Below, one piece after another: positions 27,052 through 36,516 of a stretch of 64,000 nt of DNA. Positions within the stretch are counted from its first letter, which is position 1. Each line of letters begins with the position of its first letter. The position numbers were made by a program, and so were the translations under genes. The DNA is from Shimia thalassica. GTDB taxonomy: Bacteria > Pseudomonadota > Alphaproteobacteria > Rhodobacterales > Rhodobacteraceae. The stretch covers positions 1,426,001-1,490,000 of the forward strand of contig NZ_CYTW01000001.1 in assembly GCF_001458215.1 (NCBI RefSeq), given 5' to 3'. The notes beneath the pieces are model-generated. The model was given only the letters and a program-made list of their open reading frames with translations. It was not told where the DNA came from and ran no database searches.

Positions 27052-27068
27052 AACACCGAAAAGGTGTT
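27052..27068 (+). terminator. Short hairpin after the IclR gene
   Basis: AACACC and GGTGTT enclose a 5-nt A-rich loop 4 bases past the stop codon. The stem is only 6 bp with no T-run, so this is a weak call. Confidence 0.35.
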
Positions 27069-27090
27069 CATGATTTCAGTGCCCAACGGA

Positions 27091-27276
27091 TCAGATCACC
27101 TGTGCGTTGATGGAAGGGTCAGAGCAGTCGGTGATCAAATTGCAGATCGGGGTAGGTGATTTCTGAGGGCGGCAGGATGCGGACGAGGGATCATCAAGTG
27201 CATCTTCGACGGGGCCGCACAAGGCGGAGAAGCCCAAACCCATCTTCGATGAGAACACCGAGGGCTCGGTTTTCAT
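27091..27276 (-). CDS. Possible small cysteine-containing protein (61 residues), unknown
   Basis: A leftward frame just downstream of the truncated RTX gene, starting 65 bp past its stop codon. The product is hydrophilic and has four cysteines, three in its C-terminal half ('CRPQKSPTPICNLITDC'). No good ribosome-binding site precedes the ATG and I recognise no family. It fills an otherwise empty gap and could be real or chance. Confidence 0.25.
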   Translation of the reverse strand: MKTEPSVFSSKMGLGFSALCGPVEDALDDPSSASCRPQKSPTPICNLITDCSDPSINAQVI

Positions 27277-27341
27277 GGTTAAGGTCTTTCGATCATTTCT
27301 CTGTCTAGATACGAAAAGTACTCTGATCTGATGGTCAGAGT

Positions 27342-28010
27342 TCAACCCAACAAATCAAATACATCCCCGCCGACCTGCAGATTGATCGACGACTGCCCGC
27401 CGCCATCTACCAAAGCCCACATGATCTGGCCTGTGGGCCGATAGATTACAAAGGCCTCCTCCACGCTGTCTTCACCAGAGCGTTCCCCGGCGGCTGTGGC
27501 GGTGTGTGTGGTGTTGATCTGGAACTGGCTGCGGGTCGCCGACGCGATGCCGAACTGAAGAATGTCTCCTTCAGCCGCATCATAATCTTGAATCCAGTCC
27601 GAGCCGTGGTCGGCGATCCCGATGTGGAAGAACCTGTCCGCATCGGCGCCGCCATTGACGAGGTCATAGCCCCAACCGCCGTTGATGAAGTCGTCGCCCG
27701 CATTGCCAAAAATCTGATCCGCGTATCCGCCACCGGTGATCACATCATCGCCATTCTGGCCTGCCAGAGTATCCGCGCCAAGACCACCACTGATCTGGTC
27801 ATCACCGTCTTGGCCAAACACATTGTCGTTGCCGCTGGCCGCCCAAATGGTGTCATGCCCCGCACCGCCGAGAATGAGATCGGCCAAATCATCGGTATCA
27901 AAACCGCCAACAACCAGATCATCGCCATCGCCACCATTTAGGGTGTCGCGTCCGCGTTCTCCGTAAAGGGAATCGTCTCCGTCGCGACCGAACAGCAGTG
28001 ATCCTCCGTT
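27342..28010 (-). pseudogene. 5'-truncated RTX gene remnant with intact C-terminal module
   Basis: The leftward frame is open from about 28010 down to the stop at 27342 and encodes about 220 residues. It begins in the middle of RTX repeats ('LLFGRDGDDSLYGERGRDTL') with a stop codon directly upstream, and it has no plausible start with a ribosome-binding site; only a TTG lies within. The end is the ~100-residue module also found in the three upstream RTX proteins ('FFHIGIADHGSDWIQDYD', 'VEEAFVIYRPTGQIMWALVD'). I read it as a gene whose 5' part was lost by deletion or insertion at about 28.01 kb. A short secreted RTX peptide made from the internal TTG at 27887 is a less likely alternative. Confidence 0.7.
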
Positions 28011-28191
28011 TCCTAACTATAGGGGCGGACCACTCCAGTGGGGGAGGATCAAACTTAGAGCTTTTACAATGGGAGACCCCGAGCAGCTGAGAATTTTTGT
28101 CCAGAATCTAGCCACAAAAACGTCCAGAAGCTAGTCCGCCGCTACACCGGACTGGAGCGTCGGTGTCTTGTTCTACTGGTCTAGGTGAAGT
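28011..28191. other. Junk between RTX break point and tRNA-Gln
   Basis: About 180 bp without a gene. It holds an imperfect direct repeat, GTCCAGAATCTAG at 28099-28111 and GTCCAGAAGCTAG at 28122-28134, 23 bp apart. The sequence looks like insertion-sequence end debris, but no element could be named. Confidence 0.4.
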
Positions 28192-28266
28192 TGGCTGGGA
28201 TGGTAGGATTCGAACCTACGGTACACTGTACCAAAAACAGTTGCCTTACCACTTGGCTACATCCCA
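28192..28266 (-). tRNA. tRNA-Gln (anticodon UUG)
   Basis: On the minus strand: acceptor TGGGATG/CATCCCA, D-arm GCC..GGC, anticodon stem ACTGT/ACAGT with loop TTTTGGT (anticodon TTG), T-arm GTAGG-TTCGAAT-CCTAC, discriminator G and encoded CCA; 75 nt in total. Its 3' end faces the truncated RTX remnant, the usual side for integration scars at tRNA genes. Confidence 0.96.
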
Positions 28267-28278
28267 ACTGTGAGCGCG

Positions 28279-28307
28279 TATCTACTGTGGGTTACTGTGG
28301 GGCGCAA
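28279..28307 (-). promoter_or_regulatory. Promoter of tRNA-Gln
   Basis: On the minus strand TTGCGC (28307-28302), exactly 17 bp, then TAGATA (28284-28279), 12 bp before the mature 5' end of the tRNA. Confidence 0.65.
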
Positions 28308-28478
28308 GGTCTGAACTGCATTTTTTTGCGTTGTTCCTGCATTTTTTTTCGACGGGTTTAGGCGCCCTCCGGATTGGTCCCGATTTGCGACCCTGCGTCA
28401 CTTGCCGTGGCGATCATGGACAACATACCGGCGAGTATGTCACCGTGGTCTCAAGAGGAGTTTTCTGGGAGAAGAACG

Positions 28479-29708
28479 ATGAATTTGGGAATGAGACCCG
28501 AGATGGTTGAACTGCTGGAAAAGGTCAAAGACCTGATCCGCAACGAAGTGATGCCCTTGGAAGACGAGTACCACAAAGAGGTCGGCACGGGGGATCGCTG
28601 GACCTATACCGCGCGTCAGGCAGAGATTCTGGAAGGTCTCAAGGCCAAGGCCAAGGAGCGCGGGCTGTGGAACTTCTGGCTGACGGACAGCGATAAGGGG
28701 TTCGGCCTGACCACTGTGGAATATGCCTATTTTGCAGAAGAGATGGGTAAAACGCCTTTGGGGGCCGAAGTCTTTAACTGTGCGGCGCCGGATACGGGCA
28801 ACATGGAAGTCTTCGAACGCTATGGCACAGAGTCGATGAAAGAACAGTGGCTTGCGCCTCTTCTGGATGGTGTGATCCGCTCGGCCTACCTGATGACGGA
28901 ACCGGATGTGGCGAGTTCGGACGCAACCAATATCGCGATGTCTTGTGTGCGTGACGGGGACGACTATGTGCTGAACGGCGAAAAATACTGGTCGTCGGGG
29001 GCAGGGGATCCGCGCTGTAAAGTCTATATCGTTATGGTGAAAACCGGAGACGAAGACCTGCCGGTGCACAAACGCCAATCGATGATTGTTGTGCCCGCAG
29101 ATACGCCCGGAATCGAAGTGCTGCGTCCGATGCTGGTCTATGGACATGATGATGCGCCACACGGACATATGCACATTCGCTTTACAGATGTGCGCGTGCC
29201 CGCTGACAGCATTCTGCTGGGCGAAGGACGCGGGTTTGAAATCGCACAGGGCCGCCTTGGACCTGGACGTATTCACCACTGTATGCGGGCGATCGGGCAG
29301 GCTGAATCCGCCTTGGAGCAGATGTGCAAACGGGCGCTGGATCGTGAAGCTTTTGGCAAGCCGCTGGCCCATCTTGGTGCGAACTATGACATCATTGCCA
29401 ACTGCCGGATGGAGATCGAACAGGCCCGCCTGTTGTGTCTGAAAACCGCGTGGATGATGGATCAGGGCGATGCGCGCGCTGCGGCGCCGTGGATCAGCCA
29501 GATCAAGGTCGTGGCCCCGAATGTTGCGCTTAAAGTGATCGACGAAGCGGTGCAGATGCATGGCGGCACAGGCGTGTCACAGGACACACCTTTGGCAATA
29601 GCATGGACACAGGTGCGGACATTGCGTTTGGCAGATGGACCCGATGCGGTGCACCGGCGTCAGGTCGCGCGCAAAGAACTGCGCCAGTACACGCAACAAA
29701 AAGTCTGA
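28479..29708 (+). CDS. Acyl-CoA dehydrogenase (ACAD10/11-like)
   Basis: 409 residues from ATG 28479, placed after GGGAG at 28467-28471; the region upstream in the same frame does not resemble the family. It has the three-domain acyl-CoA dehydrogenase layout: an N-terminal helical domain, a middle beta domain ('[17 protein letters not shown]', '[12 protein letters not shown]') and a C-terminal helical domain ('[13 protein letters not shown]', '[15 protein letters not shown]'). It oxidises an acyl-CoA with FAD and passes electrons to ETF. The 'WNFWL' and '[12 protein letters not shown]' stretches resemble the ACAD10/11 branch rather than short-chain enzymes. It stands alone, so the chain preferred is unknown. 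Confidence 0.92.
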   Translation: MNLGMRPEMVELLEKVKDLIRNEVMPLEDEYHKEVGTGDRWTYTARQAEILEGLKAKAKERGLWNFWLTDSDKGFGLTTVEYAYFAEEMGKTPLGAEVFNCAAPDTGNMEVFERYGTESMKEQWLAPLLDGVIRSAYLMTEPDVASSDATNIAMSCVRDGDDYVLNGEKYWSSGAGDPRCKVYIVMVKTGDEDLPVHKRQSMIVVPADTPGIEVLRPMLVYGHDDAPHGHMHIRFTDVRVPADSILLGEGRGFEIAQGRLGPGRIHHCMRAIGQAESALEQMCKRALDREAFGKPLAHLGANYDIIANCRMEIEQARLLCLKTAWMMDQGDARAAAPWISQIKVVAPNVALKVIDEAVQMHGGTGVSQDTPLAIAWTQVRTLRLADGPDAVHRRQVARKELRQYTQQKV

Positions 29709-29756
29709 CCGCGGAACCAGAATGTGCGCGCCTGCGGCGCGCGCAGGATATCTCGT

Positions 29757-29777
29757 CTGTGGCCCATTGGGCCACAG
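29757..29777 (+). terminator. Terminator-like hairpin after acyl-CoA dehydrogenase
   Basis: CTGTGGCCC-ATT-GGGCCACAG is a perfect 9-bp stem with a 3-nt loop. A second GC-rich inverted repeat lies just upstream (about 29725-29745). Confidence 0.6.
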
Positions 29778-29827
29778 CTCGGGAGGCCTCGTTGCTGCCC
29801 TGGTTCAAAAGATAATAAGAACGGGGG

Positions 29828-29905
29828 CTAGATCAGCGGGATCAGGGGAATGCCGCCACAGGCGCTCAGGGCGAGAAGGGCGGACAAGGCAAGAAGACAA
29901 CGCAT
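29828..29905 (-). CDS. Tiny lipoprotein (25 residues)
   Basis: The encoded peptide is almost only a lipoprotein signal: 'MRCLLALSALLALSAC' with an LSAC lipobox, then nine residues 'GGIPLIPLI'. A ribosome-binding site AAAGGAAAA stands 5 bases before ATG. After lipidation the mature part would be about ten residues. It lies just downstream of carB on the same strand but beyond that gene's terminator. It recalls small entericidin-like or other short lipoproteins of alphaproteobacteria; its role is unknown. Confidence 0.6.
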   Translation of the reverse strand: MRCLLALSALLALSACGGIPLIPLI

Positions 29906-30020
29906 ATTGATTTTCCTTTTGGACTGCTCGGTATTGTTTTTTCCAAGCGTGGTCGCGGAAAGGTGTTCAAGTCAACGCATGCGGCCCGTGTTCGTTCTGG
30001 AACGTGTCCAACAAGAAACA

Positions 30021-30056
30021 AAAAAGGCGCAAAGGAGATATCCTTCGCGCCTTTTT
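30021..30056 (-). terminator. Rho-independent terminator of carB
   Basis: AAAAAGGCGC pairs with GCGCCTTTTT around an inner AAGGA/TCCTT stem; read on the minus strand it ends in a T-run. It lies 18 bp past the carB stop codon and is symmetrical, so it may work on both strands. Confidence 0.85.
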
Positions 30057-30073
30057 CAATGGGTGAGGGGGCG

Positions 30074-33000
30074 TTAGCCTTGCAGGCTGCGCACCTCGAT
30101 ATCGCCTTCTTCACGGGCCTTCATGGCGCGGGCGGCGGCGTGGCTGGCCGCGGCAGTGGTGAAGTAGGGGATTTTGTCCATCAGCGTGACCGAGCGGATT
30201 TCGCGGCTGTCGTTGACGGCCTGCGCGCCTTCTGTGGTGTTCATCACCAAAGAAATATCCCCGTTTTTGAGCATATCGACGATGTTCGGGCGACCTTCGT
30301 ACACTTTGTTGACCCGCTCGCAGGTGACGCCCTGTTCGCTAAGCCACCCTTGGGTGCCGGCTGTCGCAACGATACCAAACCCCATGTCGGTCAGGATTTG
30401 AGCGCTCTCCACCATTTCAGATGTTTTGTCTTCGTCCTTGATCGAGATGAAGGCCTTGCCCTCGGTTGGCAGGATCATCCCTGCGCCAAGCTGTGCTTTG
30501 AGGAAGGCGCGCGCGAACGAGCGGTCCCAGCCCATGACTTCGCCAGTCGAGCGCATTTCCGGACCCAAAATCGTGTCCACGCCCGGGAAGCGGTTAAAGG
30601 GCATGACGGCTTCCTTGACTGAGAACCACGGCATGTCCGGGTCTGCCAAAGTCATCTGGTCTGCGATGGGTTGCGGTGTCGAAATGTCTGCGCCTTCCTC
30701 GTAGGGGGGGCGCAGAGGGAAGTTCGACAAGGGCTCGCCCGCCATCAGGCGTGCCGCAATCGACGCGATGGCGCTGTCGGTTGCTTTTGCCACAAACGGT
30801 ACGGTCCGTGACGCGCGCGGGTTCACTTCGATGAGATAGATTTCGTCATCCTTGATCGCGAACTGGACGTTCATCAAACCAACAACATGCAAGGCCTTTG
30901 CCAAGGCAACGGTCTGGTCCTTGATCCGGTCGATCACTTCAGCGTCAAGCGAATAGGGGGGCAACGAACAGGCCGAGTCACCCGAGTGCACACCGGCTTC
31001 TTCGATGTGCTGCATGATGCCTGCGATATGCACGTTTTCACCATCACACAGGGCGTCCACATCCAGCTCGACCGCGCCGGACAGATAGCTGTCCAGCAAC
31101 ACGGGGCTGTCGCCGGAGACAACAACCGCTTCGGCGATATAGCGTTCAAGCTGGGCCATGTCGCGCACGATTTCCATCGCCCGACCGCCCAGAACATAAG
31201 ACGGGCGGATCACCAGAGGGAACCCGATGTCGCTTGCAATATCAAGGGCTTGCGCATCTGTGGACGCGATGCCGTTCAATGGCTGCTTCAGGTTCAACTC
31301 GTTGACAAGCGCCTGAAAACGCTCGCGGTCTTCGGCAAGGTCAATCGCGTCTGGCGTGGTGCCAAGGATCGGAATGCCTTCTGCTTCCAGCGCATTGGCC
31401 AGCTTCAGCGGGGTCTGGCCGCCGAACTGAACGATCACACCGTGCAGCGTGCCGTTTTCCTGCTCGACGCGCAGGATTTCCATCACGTGTTCAAAAGTCA
31501 GCGGCTCGAAATACAGGCGATCCGAGGTGTCATAGTCGGTCGACACGGTTTCGGGGTTACAGTTGACCATGATGGTCTCGTATCCCGCGTCGGTCAGCGC
31601 ATAACAGGCGTGACAGCAGCAATAGTCGAACTCGATCCCCTGGCCGATCCGGTTTGGACCGCCGCCCAGAATAACGACCTTTTTGCGGTCGCTGGGGCGG
31701 GCCTCGCATTCGACGTCGCCCATCATCGGCGCTTCATAGGTCGAATACATATAGGGGGTTTGCGCTTCGAATTCCGCCGCACAGGTGTCGATGCGTTTGA
31801 ACACGGCTGTGACGCCGGCGTTCACGCGTTTGTTGCGGATGTCGCGCTCGCTGTAACCAGTGAGGGTCGCAAGACGTGCATCGGAGAAGCCCATCATCTT
31901 GAGCTTGCGCAGCTGCTTTTCATCGCTTGGAAGGCCGTTGGCCCGGATGTCTTCCTCGGCGTCCACGATTTCGCGGATACGCGACAGGAACCACGGGTCA
32001 AACATAGTGACGTTGTGGATTTCGTCGTTGGTCAAACCATGACGCATGGCCTGCGCAATGGTGCGCATGCGGTCCGGAGTGGTCTGGCTGATGGCCTTGA
32101 TCACGGCCGCTTTGTCCGGCGCGCCGGGAATGTCCACCTCGTCAAATCCGGTCAGACCCGATTCCATCGACGCCAGCGCCTTTTGCAGCGACTCGTGAAT
32201 GGTCCGGCCAATCGCCATCGCTTCGCCAACCGACTTCATCGCGGTTGTCAGATAGGGTTCCGAGCCCGGGAACTTTTCAAAGGCGAACTTGGGGATCTTG
32301 GTCACGACATAGTCGATGGTCGGCTCGAACGAGGCCGGTGTCACCTTGGTGATGTCGTTGTCCAATTCGTCCAGCGTGTAACCCACGGCCAGTTTCGCCG
32401 CGATCTTGGCAATCGGGAAACCGGTCGCTTTCGACGCCAGTGCGGACGAACGTGACACACGCGGGTTCATTTCGATCACAACCATACGACCGTCCGCAGG
32501 GTTCACGGCCCATTGCACGTTCGAACCGCCGGTTTCGACGCCGATCTCGCGCAGAACCGCAATCGAGTCGTTGCGCATGATCTGGTATTCTTTGTCGGTC
32601 AGCGTCAGGGCAGGGGCCACAGTGATCGAGTCACCCGTGTGTACGCCCATCGGGTCGACGTTTTCAATCGAGCAGACAATGATGGCATTGTCCGCTTTGT
32701 CGCGCACAACTTCCATCTCGTACTCTTTCCAGCCCAGCAGGCTTTCATCGACGAGAATCTGGTTTACGGGGCTGGCGTCCATCCCTGTCCGGCAGAAGTG
32801 GATATAATCTTCGCGGTTATACGCAACGCCGCCGCCGGTGCCGCCCATGGTAAAGGCAGGGCGGATGATGGCAGGCAGGCCGATGTCTTCCAGCTCTTCG
32901 AGGGCAAGGCGCACACCTTCTTCGAGGTCGTCTTCGCCGTTTTCCTTCTTGGGGGCCGTTACGATCGATGCGCGCGGGTTTTCGATGCCCAGACGGTCCA

Positions 33001-33406
33001 TCGCTTCGCGGAACAGTTTGCGATCCTCTGCCATTTCAATCGCGTCGCGTGTGGCACCAATCAGCTCGACGCCGAATTCTTCAAGAACGCCCATCTCTTC
33101 CAGAGCCAGAGAGGTGTTCAATCCGGTTTGACCGCCCATCGTCGGCAAAAGCGCATCGGGGCGCTCTTTTTCGATGATCTTGGCAACAACCTCTGGGGTG
33201 ATCGGCTCGATATAGGTGGCATCGGCCAGCCCGGGATCGGTCATAATGGTCGCGGGGTTCGAGTTTACCAGAACAACGCGATACCCTTCTTCGCGAAGTG
33301 CTTTACAGGCTTGGGCACCTGAATAGTCGAATTCGCAAGCTTGACCAATCACAATGGGGCCGGCCCCGATGATCATGATCGAGGAGATGTCGGTTCTTTT
33401 GGGCAT
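30074..33406 (-). CDS. carB: Carbamoyl-phosphate synthase large subunit
   Basis: 1110 residues, the usual size for alphaproteobacterial CarB. The start at 33406 gives the standard opening '[20 protein letters not shown]'; the longer frame to 33484 adds residues with no family likeness. It contains two ATP-grasp halves: '[17 protein letters not shown]' and '[20 protein letters not shown]' in the first, '[14 protein letters not shown]' and '[18 protein letters not shown]' in the second. A methylglyoxal-synthase-like allosteric domain closes the protein ('[10 protein letters not shown]', '[14 protein letters not shown]'). With CarA it makes carbamoyl phosphate from bicarbonate, glutamine-derived ammonia and two ATP for arginine and pyrimidine synthesis. 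carA is not in the window. It is divergent from pabB. Confidence 0.97.
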   Translation of the reverse strand: MPKRTDISSIMIIGAGPIVIGQACEFDYSGAQACKALREEGYRVVLVNSNPATIMTDPGLADATYIEPITPEVVAKIIEKERPDALLPTMGGQTGLNTSLALEEMGVLEEFGVELIGATRDAIEMAEDRKLFREAMDRLGIENPRASIVTAPKKENGEDDLEEGVRLALEELEDIGLPAIIRPAFTMGGTGGGVAYNREDYIHFCRTGMDASPVNQILVDESLLGWKEYEMEVVRDKADNAIIVCSIENVDPMGVHTGDSITVAPALTLTDKEYQIMRNDSIAVLREIGVETGGSNVQWAVNPADGRMVVIEMNPRVSRSSALASKATGFPIAKIAAKLAVGYTLDELDNDITKVTPASFEPTIDYVVTKIPKFAFEKFPGSEPYLTTAMKSVGEAMAIGRTIHESLQKALASMESGLTGFDEVDIPGAPDKAAVIKAISQTTPDRMRTIAQAMRHGLTNDEIHNVTMFDPWFLSRIREIVDAEEDIRANGLPSDEKQLRKLKMMGFSDARLATLTGYSERDIRNKRVNAGVTAVFKRIDTCAAEFEAQTPYMYSTYEAPMMGDVECEARPSDRKKVVILGGGPNRIGQGIEFDYCCCHACYALTDAGYETIMVNCNPETVSTDYDTSDRLYFEPLTFEHVMEILRVEQENGTLHGVIVQFGGQTPLKLANALEAEGIPILGTTPDAIDLAEDRERFQALVNELNLKQPLNGIASTDAQALDIASDIGFPLVIRPSYVLGGRAMEIVRDMAQLERYIAEAVVVSGDSPVLLDSYLSGAVELDVDALCDGENVHIAGIMQHIEEAGVHSGDSACSLPPYSLDAEVIDRIKDQTVALAKALHVVGLMNVQFAIKDDEIYLIEVNPRASRTVPFVAKATDSAIASIAARLMAGEPLSNFPLRPPYEEGADISTPQPIADQMTLADPDMPWFSVKEAVMPFNRFPGVDTILGPEMRSTGEVMGWDRSFARAFLKAQLGAGMILPTEGKAFISIKDEDKTSEMVESAQILTDMGFGIVATAGTQGWLSEQGVTCERVNKVYEGRPNIVDMLKNGDISLVMNTTEGAQAVNDSREIRSVTLMDKIPYFTTAAASHAAARAMKAREEGDIEVRSLQG

Positions 33407-33598
33407 GGCAGACCTCGGATGTTGGGGCGACAACAGAGTGGCAGGAGTCGCCCGAATACGCAAATTGTCGTGGGTTATAGACATCGCGGGGCAAGGTGCA
33501 AGAGGGATCGGGAAAATGCTGCAAACTGCCGCTTTCCAGCCTGTTCTTTTGCGCTCCCGAGGCTATATCGGCTTCAACCTAACGCATGGGGCGCAAAA

Positions 33599-34723
33599 GT
33601 GAAGATTCGGTTTGATCACGGACCAGAGGCTCGGGCGGCAGTTTTTGCCGAACCCGAACGGCTGATTGTGGCGAACACATCAGAGGACGTGACGCGGGTT
33701 TTTGCCGAAATGGACGCCGCGCGCGCCGAAGGCAAATGGCTGGCGGGCTATGCCAGCTACGAATTGGGCTATGCCCTCGAAGAGCGTTTGTTGCCGCGCA
33801 TGCCAGAGGATCGAAAGCTGCCGTTGATCTGCTTTGGCGTTTTTGATGCCCCGACAAACGCCGCGCCCCTGCCAACCCAACCTGCCGGACTGTCCGGTTT
33901 CACGCCGCGGTGGAGCGAGGACCGCTATCAAAAGGCGTTTGATCAGGTGCGGGCCTATATAGGGTCGGGCGATATCTATCAGGCCAACTTGACCTTCCCG
34001 ATTGATGCGCACCTGCATGGCGATGCCGAGGCACTCTATGCGGCCTTGGCAGCACGACAGCCCGTGGGCCACGGCGCACTGGTCGCACAGGACGGGTTGC
34101 CCACAATCCTGAGCCGGTCTCCGGAATTGTTCTTTCGCACATCATCTGACGGCACCATTGAAACCCGCCCGATGAAAGGCACCCAGCCCCGCGCAGAGGA
34201 CCCGGCCGAAGACGCGCGTCGCAAAACGTGGCTGTCCCAGGATGAGAAGAACCGCGCGGAGAACCTCATGATTGTGGATCTTCTGCGCAACGACATCAGC
34301 CGTGTTGCCCAACCGGGCAGCGTTCATGTTCCGGAACTGTTCAAAGTCGAAACCTATGCCACCGTGCACCAGATGGTGTCGCGGGTTGCGGCAAAACTGC
34401 TGCCGGACGTCGGCTTGGGCGATATCCTTCGGGCACTTTATCCCTGTGGCTCGATTACCGGCGCGCCGAAACTGCGCGCAATGGAGATCATCGACGACCT
34501 CGAGGTTGCCCCGCGCGAGATATACTGTGGCACTATTGGCTGGGCGGCACCGGACGGGCGCAGCGAATTCAACGTCGCGATCCGGACGCTGCTTGTCGAC
34601 GGCGATCAGGCGGTTTTGAATGTGGGAGGCGGCGTTGTCTGGGACAGCACCGCGTCGTCCGAATACGAGGAGGCCCTATGGAAAGCCCGTTTCGCCACCC
34701 AGTTCCAGATGGAACGCGTCTGA
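33599..34723 (+). CDS. pabB: Aminodeoxychorismate synthase component I
   Basis: 374 residues from GTG 33599, giving 'MKIRFDHGPEARA'; the frame is open further upstream but that part overlaps the carB promoter region. The chorismate-binding fold is clear: 'GDIYQANLTFPI', 'RSPELFF', 'TRPMKGTQPR', 'AENLMIVDLLRNDISRVA', 'LYPCGSITGAPKLRAMEII'. It forms 4-amino-4-deoxychorismate from chorismate, with ammonia supplied by a PabA-type glutaminase not in this window, for folate synthesis. It overlaps the downstream pabC by 46 bp, so the two steps to p-aminobenzoate are translated together. Confidence 0.92.
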   Translation: MKIRFDHGPEARAAVFAEPERLIVANTSEDVTRVFAEMDAARAEGKWLAGYASYELGYALEERLLPRMPEDRKLPLICFGVFDAPTNAAPLPTQPAGLSGFTPRWSEDRYQKAFDQVRAYIGSGDIYQANLTFPIDAHLHGDAEALYAALAARQPVGHGALVAQDGLPTILSRSPELFFRTSSDGTIETRPMKGTQPRAEDPAEDARRKTWLSQDEKNRAENLMIVDLLRNDISRVAQPGSVHVPELFKVETYATVHQMVSRVAAKLLPDVGLGDILRALYPCGSITGAPKLRAMEIIDDLEVAPREIYCGTIGWAAPDGRSEFNVAIRTLLVDGDQAVLNVGGGVVWDSTASSEYEEALWKARFATQFQMERV

Positions 34724-35325
34724 TTGAAACTTTCGGCTATGTGCCCGGAGACGCGATTGCACGGCTGGACCTGCATCTGGCACGGCTCGAGACGTCGGCT
34801 CGTGCTTTCGGGTTTGCCTTTGACAAGGGCAGGGTGCTCGCCCGTATTGATGCCATCAACAGCACCACGCCCCAAAGATGCCGGCTGACTCTCGACAAAG
34901 ACGGCATGGTGGACCTGACGCTGGCGGAAATGCCTGCGATGTCCGAAAAAACCTGGACGGTCCGCATCCACCGGCAAGCCCTGTCCTCCACGGATGCCTT
35001 TTTAGGGCACAAATCCACACAGCGCGCCCTGTACGATACAGCGCGCGCGGAATTGCCCAGCGACATTCAGGAATGGCTCTTCCTGAACGAACGAGATGAA
35101 GTGTGCGAAGGCACGATCACCAACGTCGCCATTGTCACGCCAGACGGGGAAACGCTGACGCCCGCGCTTGCCTGTGGATGCCTGCCCGGCGTGTATCGTC
35201 AAAGCAGGATCAACGCAGGTCTCTGGCAAGAAGCGGTCTTGACGCAGAACGATCTAAAGGCTGCCAAAACCCTAGTTCTGAGCAACGCCCTGCGCGGCGA
35301 AATTCCCGCAGCATTGCAATTGTGA
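34678..35325 (+). CDS. pabC: Aminodeoxychorismate lyase (class IV aminotransferase fold)
   Basis: 215 residues of the PLP fold type IV family. The likely Schiff-base lysine is K112 in 'FLGHKSTQRALYD', and the conserved 'DEVCEGTITNVAIV' and 'CGCLPGVYRQ' motifs follow. It removes pyruvate from 4-amino-4-deoxychorismate to give p-aminobenzoate. The assignment as lyase rather than branched-chain aminotransferase rests mainly on its 46-bp overlap with pabB and its short length; many Rhodobacterales place the same pair together. No terminator follows directly and the next gene is of unlike composition. Confidence 0.85.
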   Translation: MESPFRHPVPDGTRLIETFGYVPGDAIARLDLHLARLETSARAFGFAFDKGRVLARIDAINSTTPQRCRLTLDKDGMVDLTLAEMPAMSEKTWTVRIHRQALSSTDAFLGHKSTQRALYDTARAELPSDIQEWLFLNERDEVCEGTITNVAIVTPDGETLTPALACGCLPGVYRQSRINAGLWQEAVLTQNDLKAAKTLVLSNALRGEIPAALQL

Positions 35326-35475
35326 AAAGTGCAAAACTTGAATTGTGTATTCGTTTTGAAGGCAGAAAGTCCATTGACGAATGGTTTGATGATAAGCACA
35401 ACTAAAAGTTGAGAAGAGATTTTCCCAAAATACATATTTGGACAAATCGGGTCGCTATAGCTGGAGAGAAAAAGA

Positions 35476-36204
35476 GTGAAAATGCAATACCGTCCTGTCT
35501 TCAAAGATGGTGAATTCAAGCGGAACAAAATGAACTACCTGCTTCCAAACGAGGAAGGCAAAATCATTGTTTACACCTACATTCGAAAGAACGCGTGCTC
35601 TGCTTTCAAGCTTCTGATGCTCGAAAGATCTCGTCAACAAGAAGGTTCAGAAATTGAAAAGATGAGGGCCTTCCGTGCGCCCCAACATCTTAAACAATGG
35701 GATCACTCGGTTTTTGTTTACCGTGATCCTTTTGAACGAGCGGTTTCGGTTTTTCAGAATAAGTTTTTGGACAAGTCGGGGAACGGAGATATTTTTTACA
35801 GCTTTAAGGCTCAGACCGGGAAAGATCCCCACACTGCAACGTTCCGTGATTTCGTTACGTATCTTAAAACGCCTTTTGAGGAGTTGGATCCTCATGTATG
35901 GCCGCAGAAATCGCATCTCTTAGAGATCGAATACACTCTTCCTATTGATATGAACGACCTGACGAACGTCATTGAAGAAGAGTTTCCGTCTCTGTCGAAG
36001 TTTTTCCAAAACAAGGTCAATGAATCTCGGGAACGAGCCGATATATTGGGCGACCTTTGCGATGTTCCTGCAAATCAGATCTCGAGCTATAACAAGAAAA
36101 ATTTCGAAGCACTTCGTCCAACTTTGGAAGACCTGTATTCTTCAGATATGGAAATGATCTCGGAAGTTAAACGGCAAACCTCCCGCCAAAATAGCTGCAA
36201 ATGA
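35476..36204 (+). CDS. Sulfotransferase-family protein (sulfotransferase_2-like), AT-rich islet
   Basis: 242 residues from GTG 35476 (GGAGAG 8 bp upstream); an ATG two codons later is possible. The PAPS-binding pattern is recognisable: a 5'-phosphosulfate loop-like 'YTYIRKNACSAFK' (residues ~34-46) and a 3'-phosphate-binding stretch 'VFVYRDPFERAVSVFQNKF' (~79-97). Such enzymes transfer sulfate from PAPS to sugars or other hydroxyl groups, often in surface polysaccharide synthesis. The gene is clearly richer in A and T than pabB-pabC before it and aspS after it and has its own terminator, so horizontal gain is likely. No other polysaccharide gene is near. Confidence 0.75.
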   Translation: MKMQYRPVFKDGEFKRNKMNYLLPNEEGKIIVYTYIRKNACSAFKLLMLERSRQQEGSEIEKMRAFRAPQHLKQWDHSVFVYRDPFERAVSVFQNKFLDKSGNGDIFYSFKAQTGKDPHTATFRDFVTYLKTPFEELDPHVWPQKSHLLEIEYTLPIDMNDLTNVIEEEFPSLSKFFQNKVNESRERADILGDLCDVPANQISSYNKKNFEALRPTLEDLYSSDMEMISEVKRQTSRQNSCK

Positions 36205-36347
36205 CTCTAACCTAACTGTTGCACTGGGGCTAATCGACCATAGCATCACCGATAGTCTTAATGTGCAGAAATACCGTAGATGCCCTCTGACGTTACGGGG
36301 AACCTTGTGATGAACAAAGGTGTCAGACTTGTGTTTCAGCAAGGACA

Positions 36348-36375
36348 GGCGACTCACCAGTCGCCGTTATTTTTT
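36348..36375 (+). terminator. Terminator of the sulfotransferase gene
   Basis: GGCGACT-CACC-AGTCGCC is a perfect 7-bp stem followed by GTTATTTTTT, a good intrinsic terminator. Confidence 0.8.
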
Positions 36376-36449
36376 CGCGCGCCATGGGCCCGGAATTCTG
36401 TTCCGGTCCCGTTGATTGGCATTTTTAGGCGAATAACGCCGCTGTTCCC

Positions 36450-36478
36450 TTGACTTTGGCCGCTACAAAAGGTGTATC
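36450..36478 (+). promoter_or_regulatory. Putative aspS promoter
   Basis: TTGACT (36450-36455), 17 bp, TGTATC (36473-36478), about 38 bp before the chosen aspS start. It argues against the upstream GTG at 36472, which lies at the -10 box. Confidence 0.6.
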
Positions 36479-36516
36479 GGCGCGACTTCACACTTCACCC
36501 TCATGAGGGAGCGACC

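Noticed and set aside
30887-32455. 522-codon plus-strand frame inside carB.
   Set aside because: Antisense shadow of a well-identified conserved gene.
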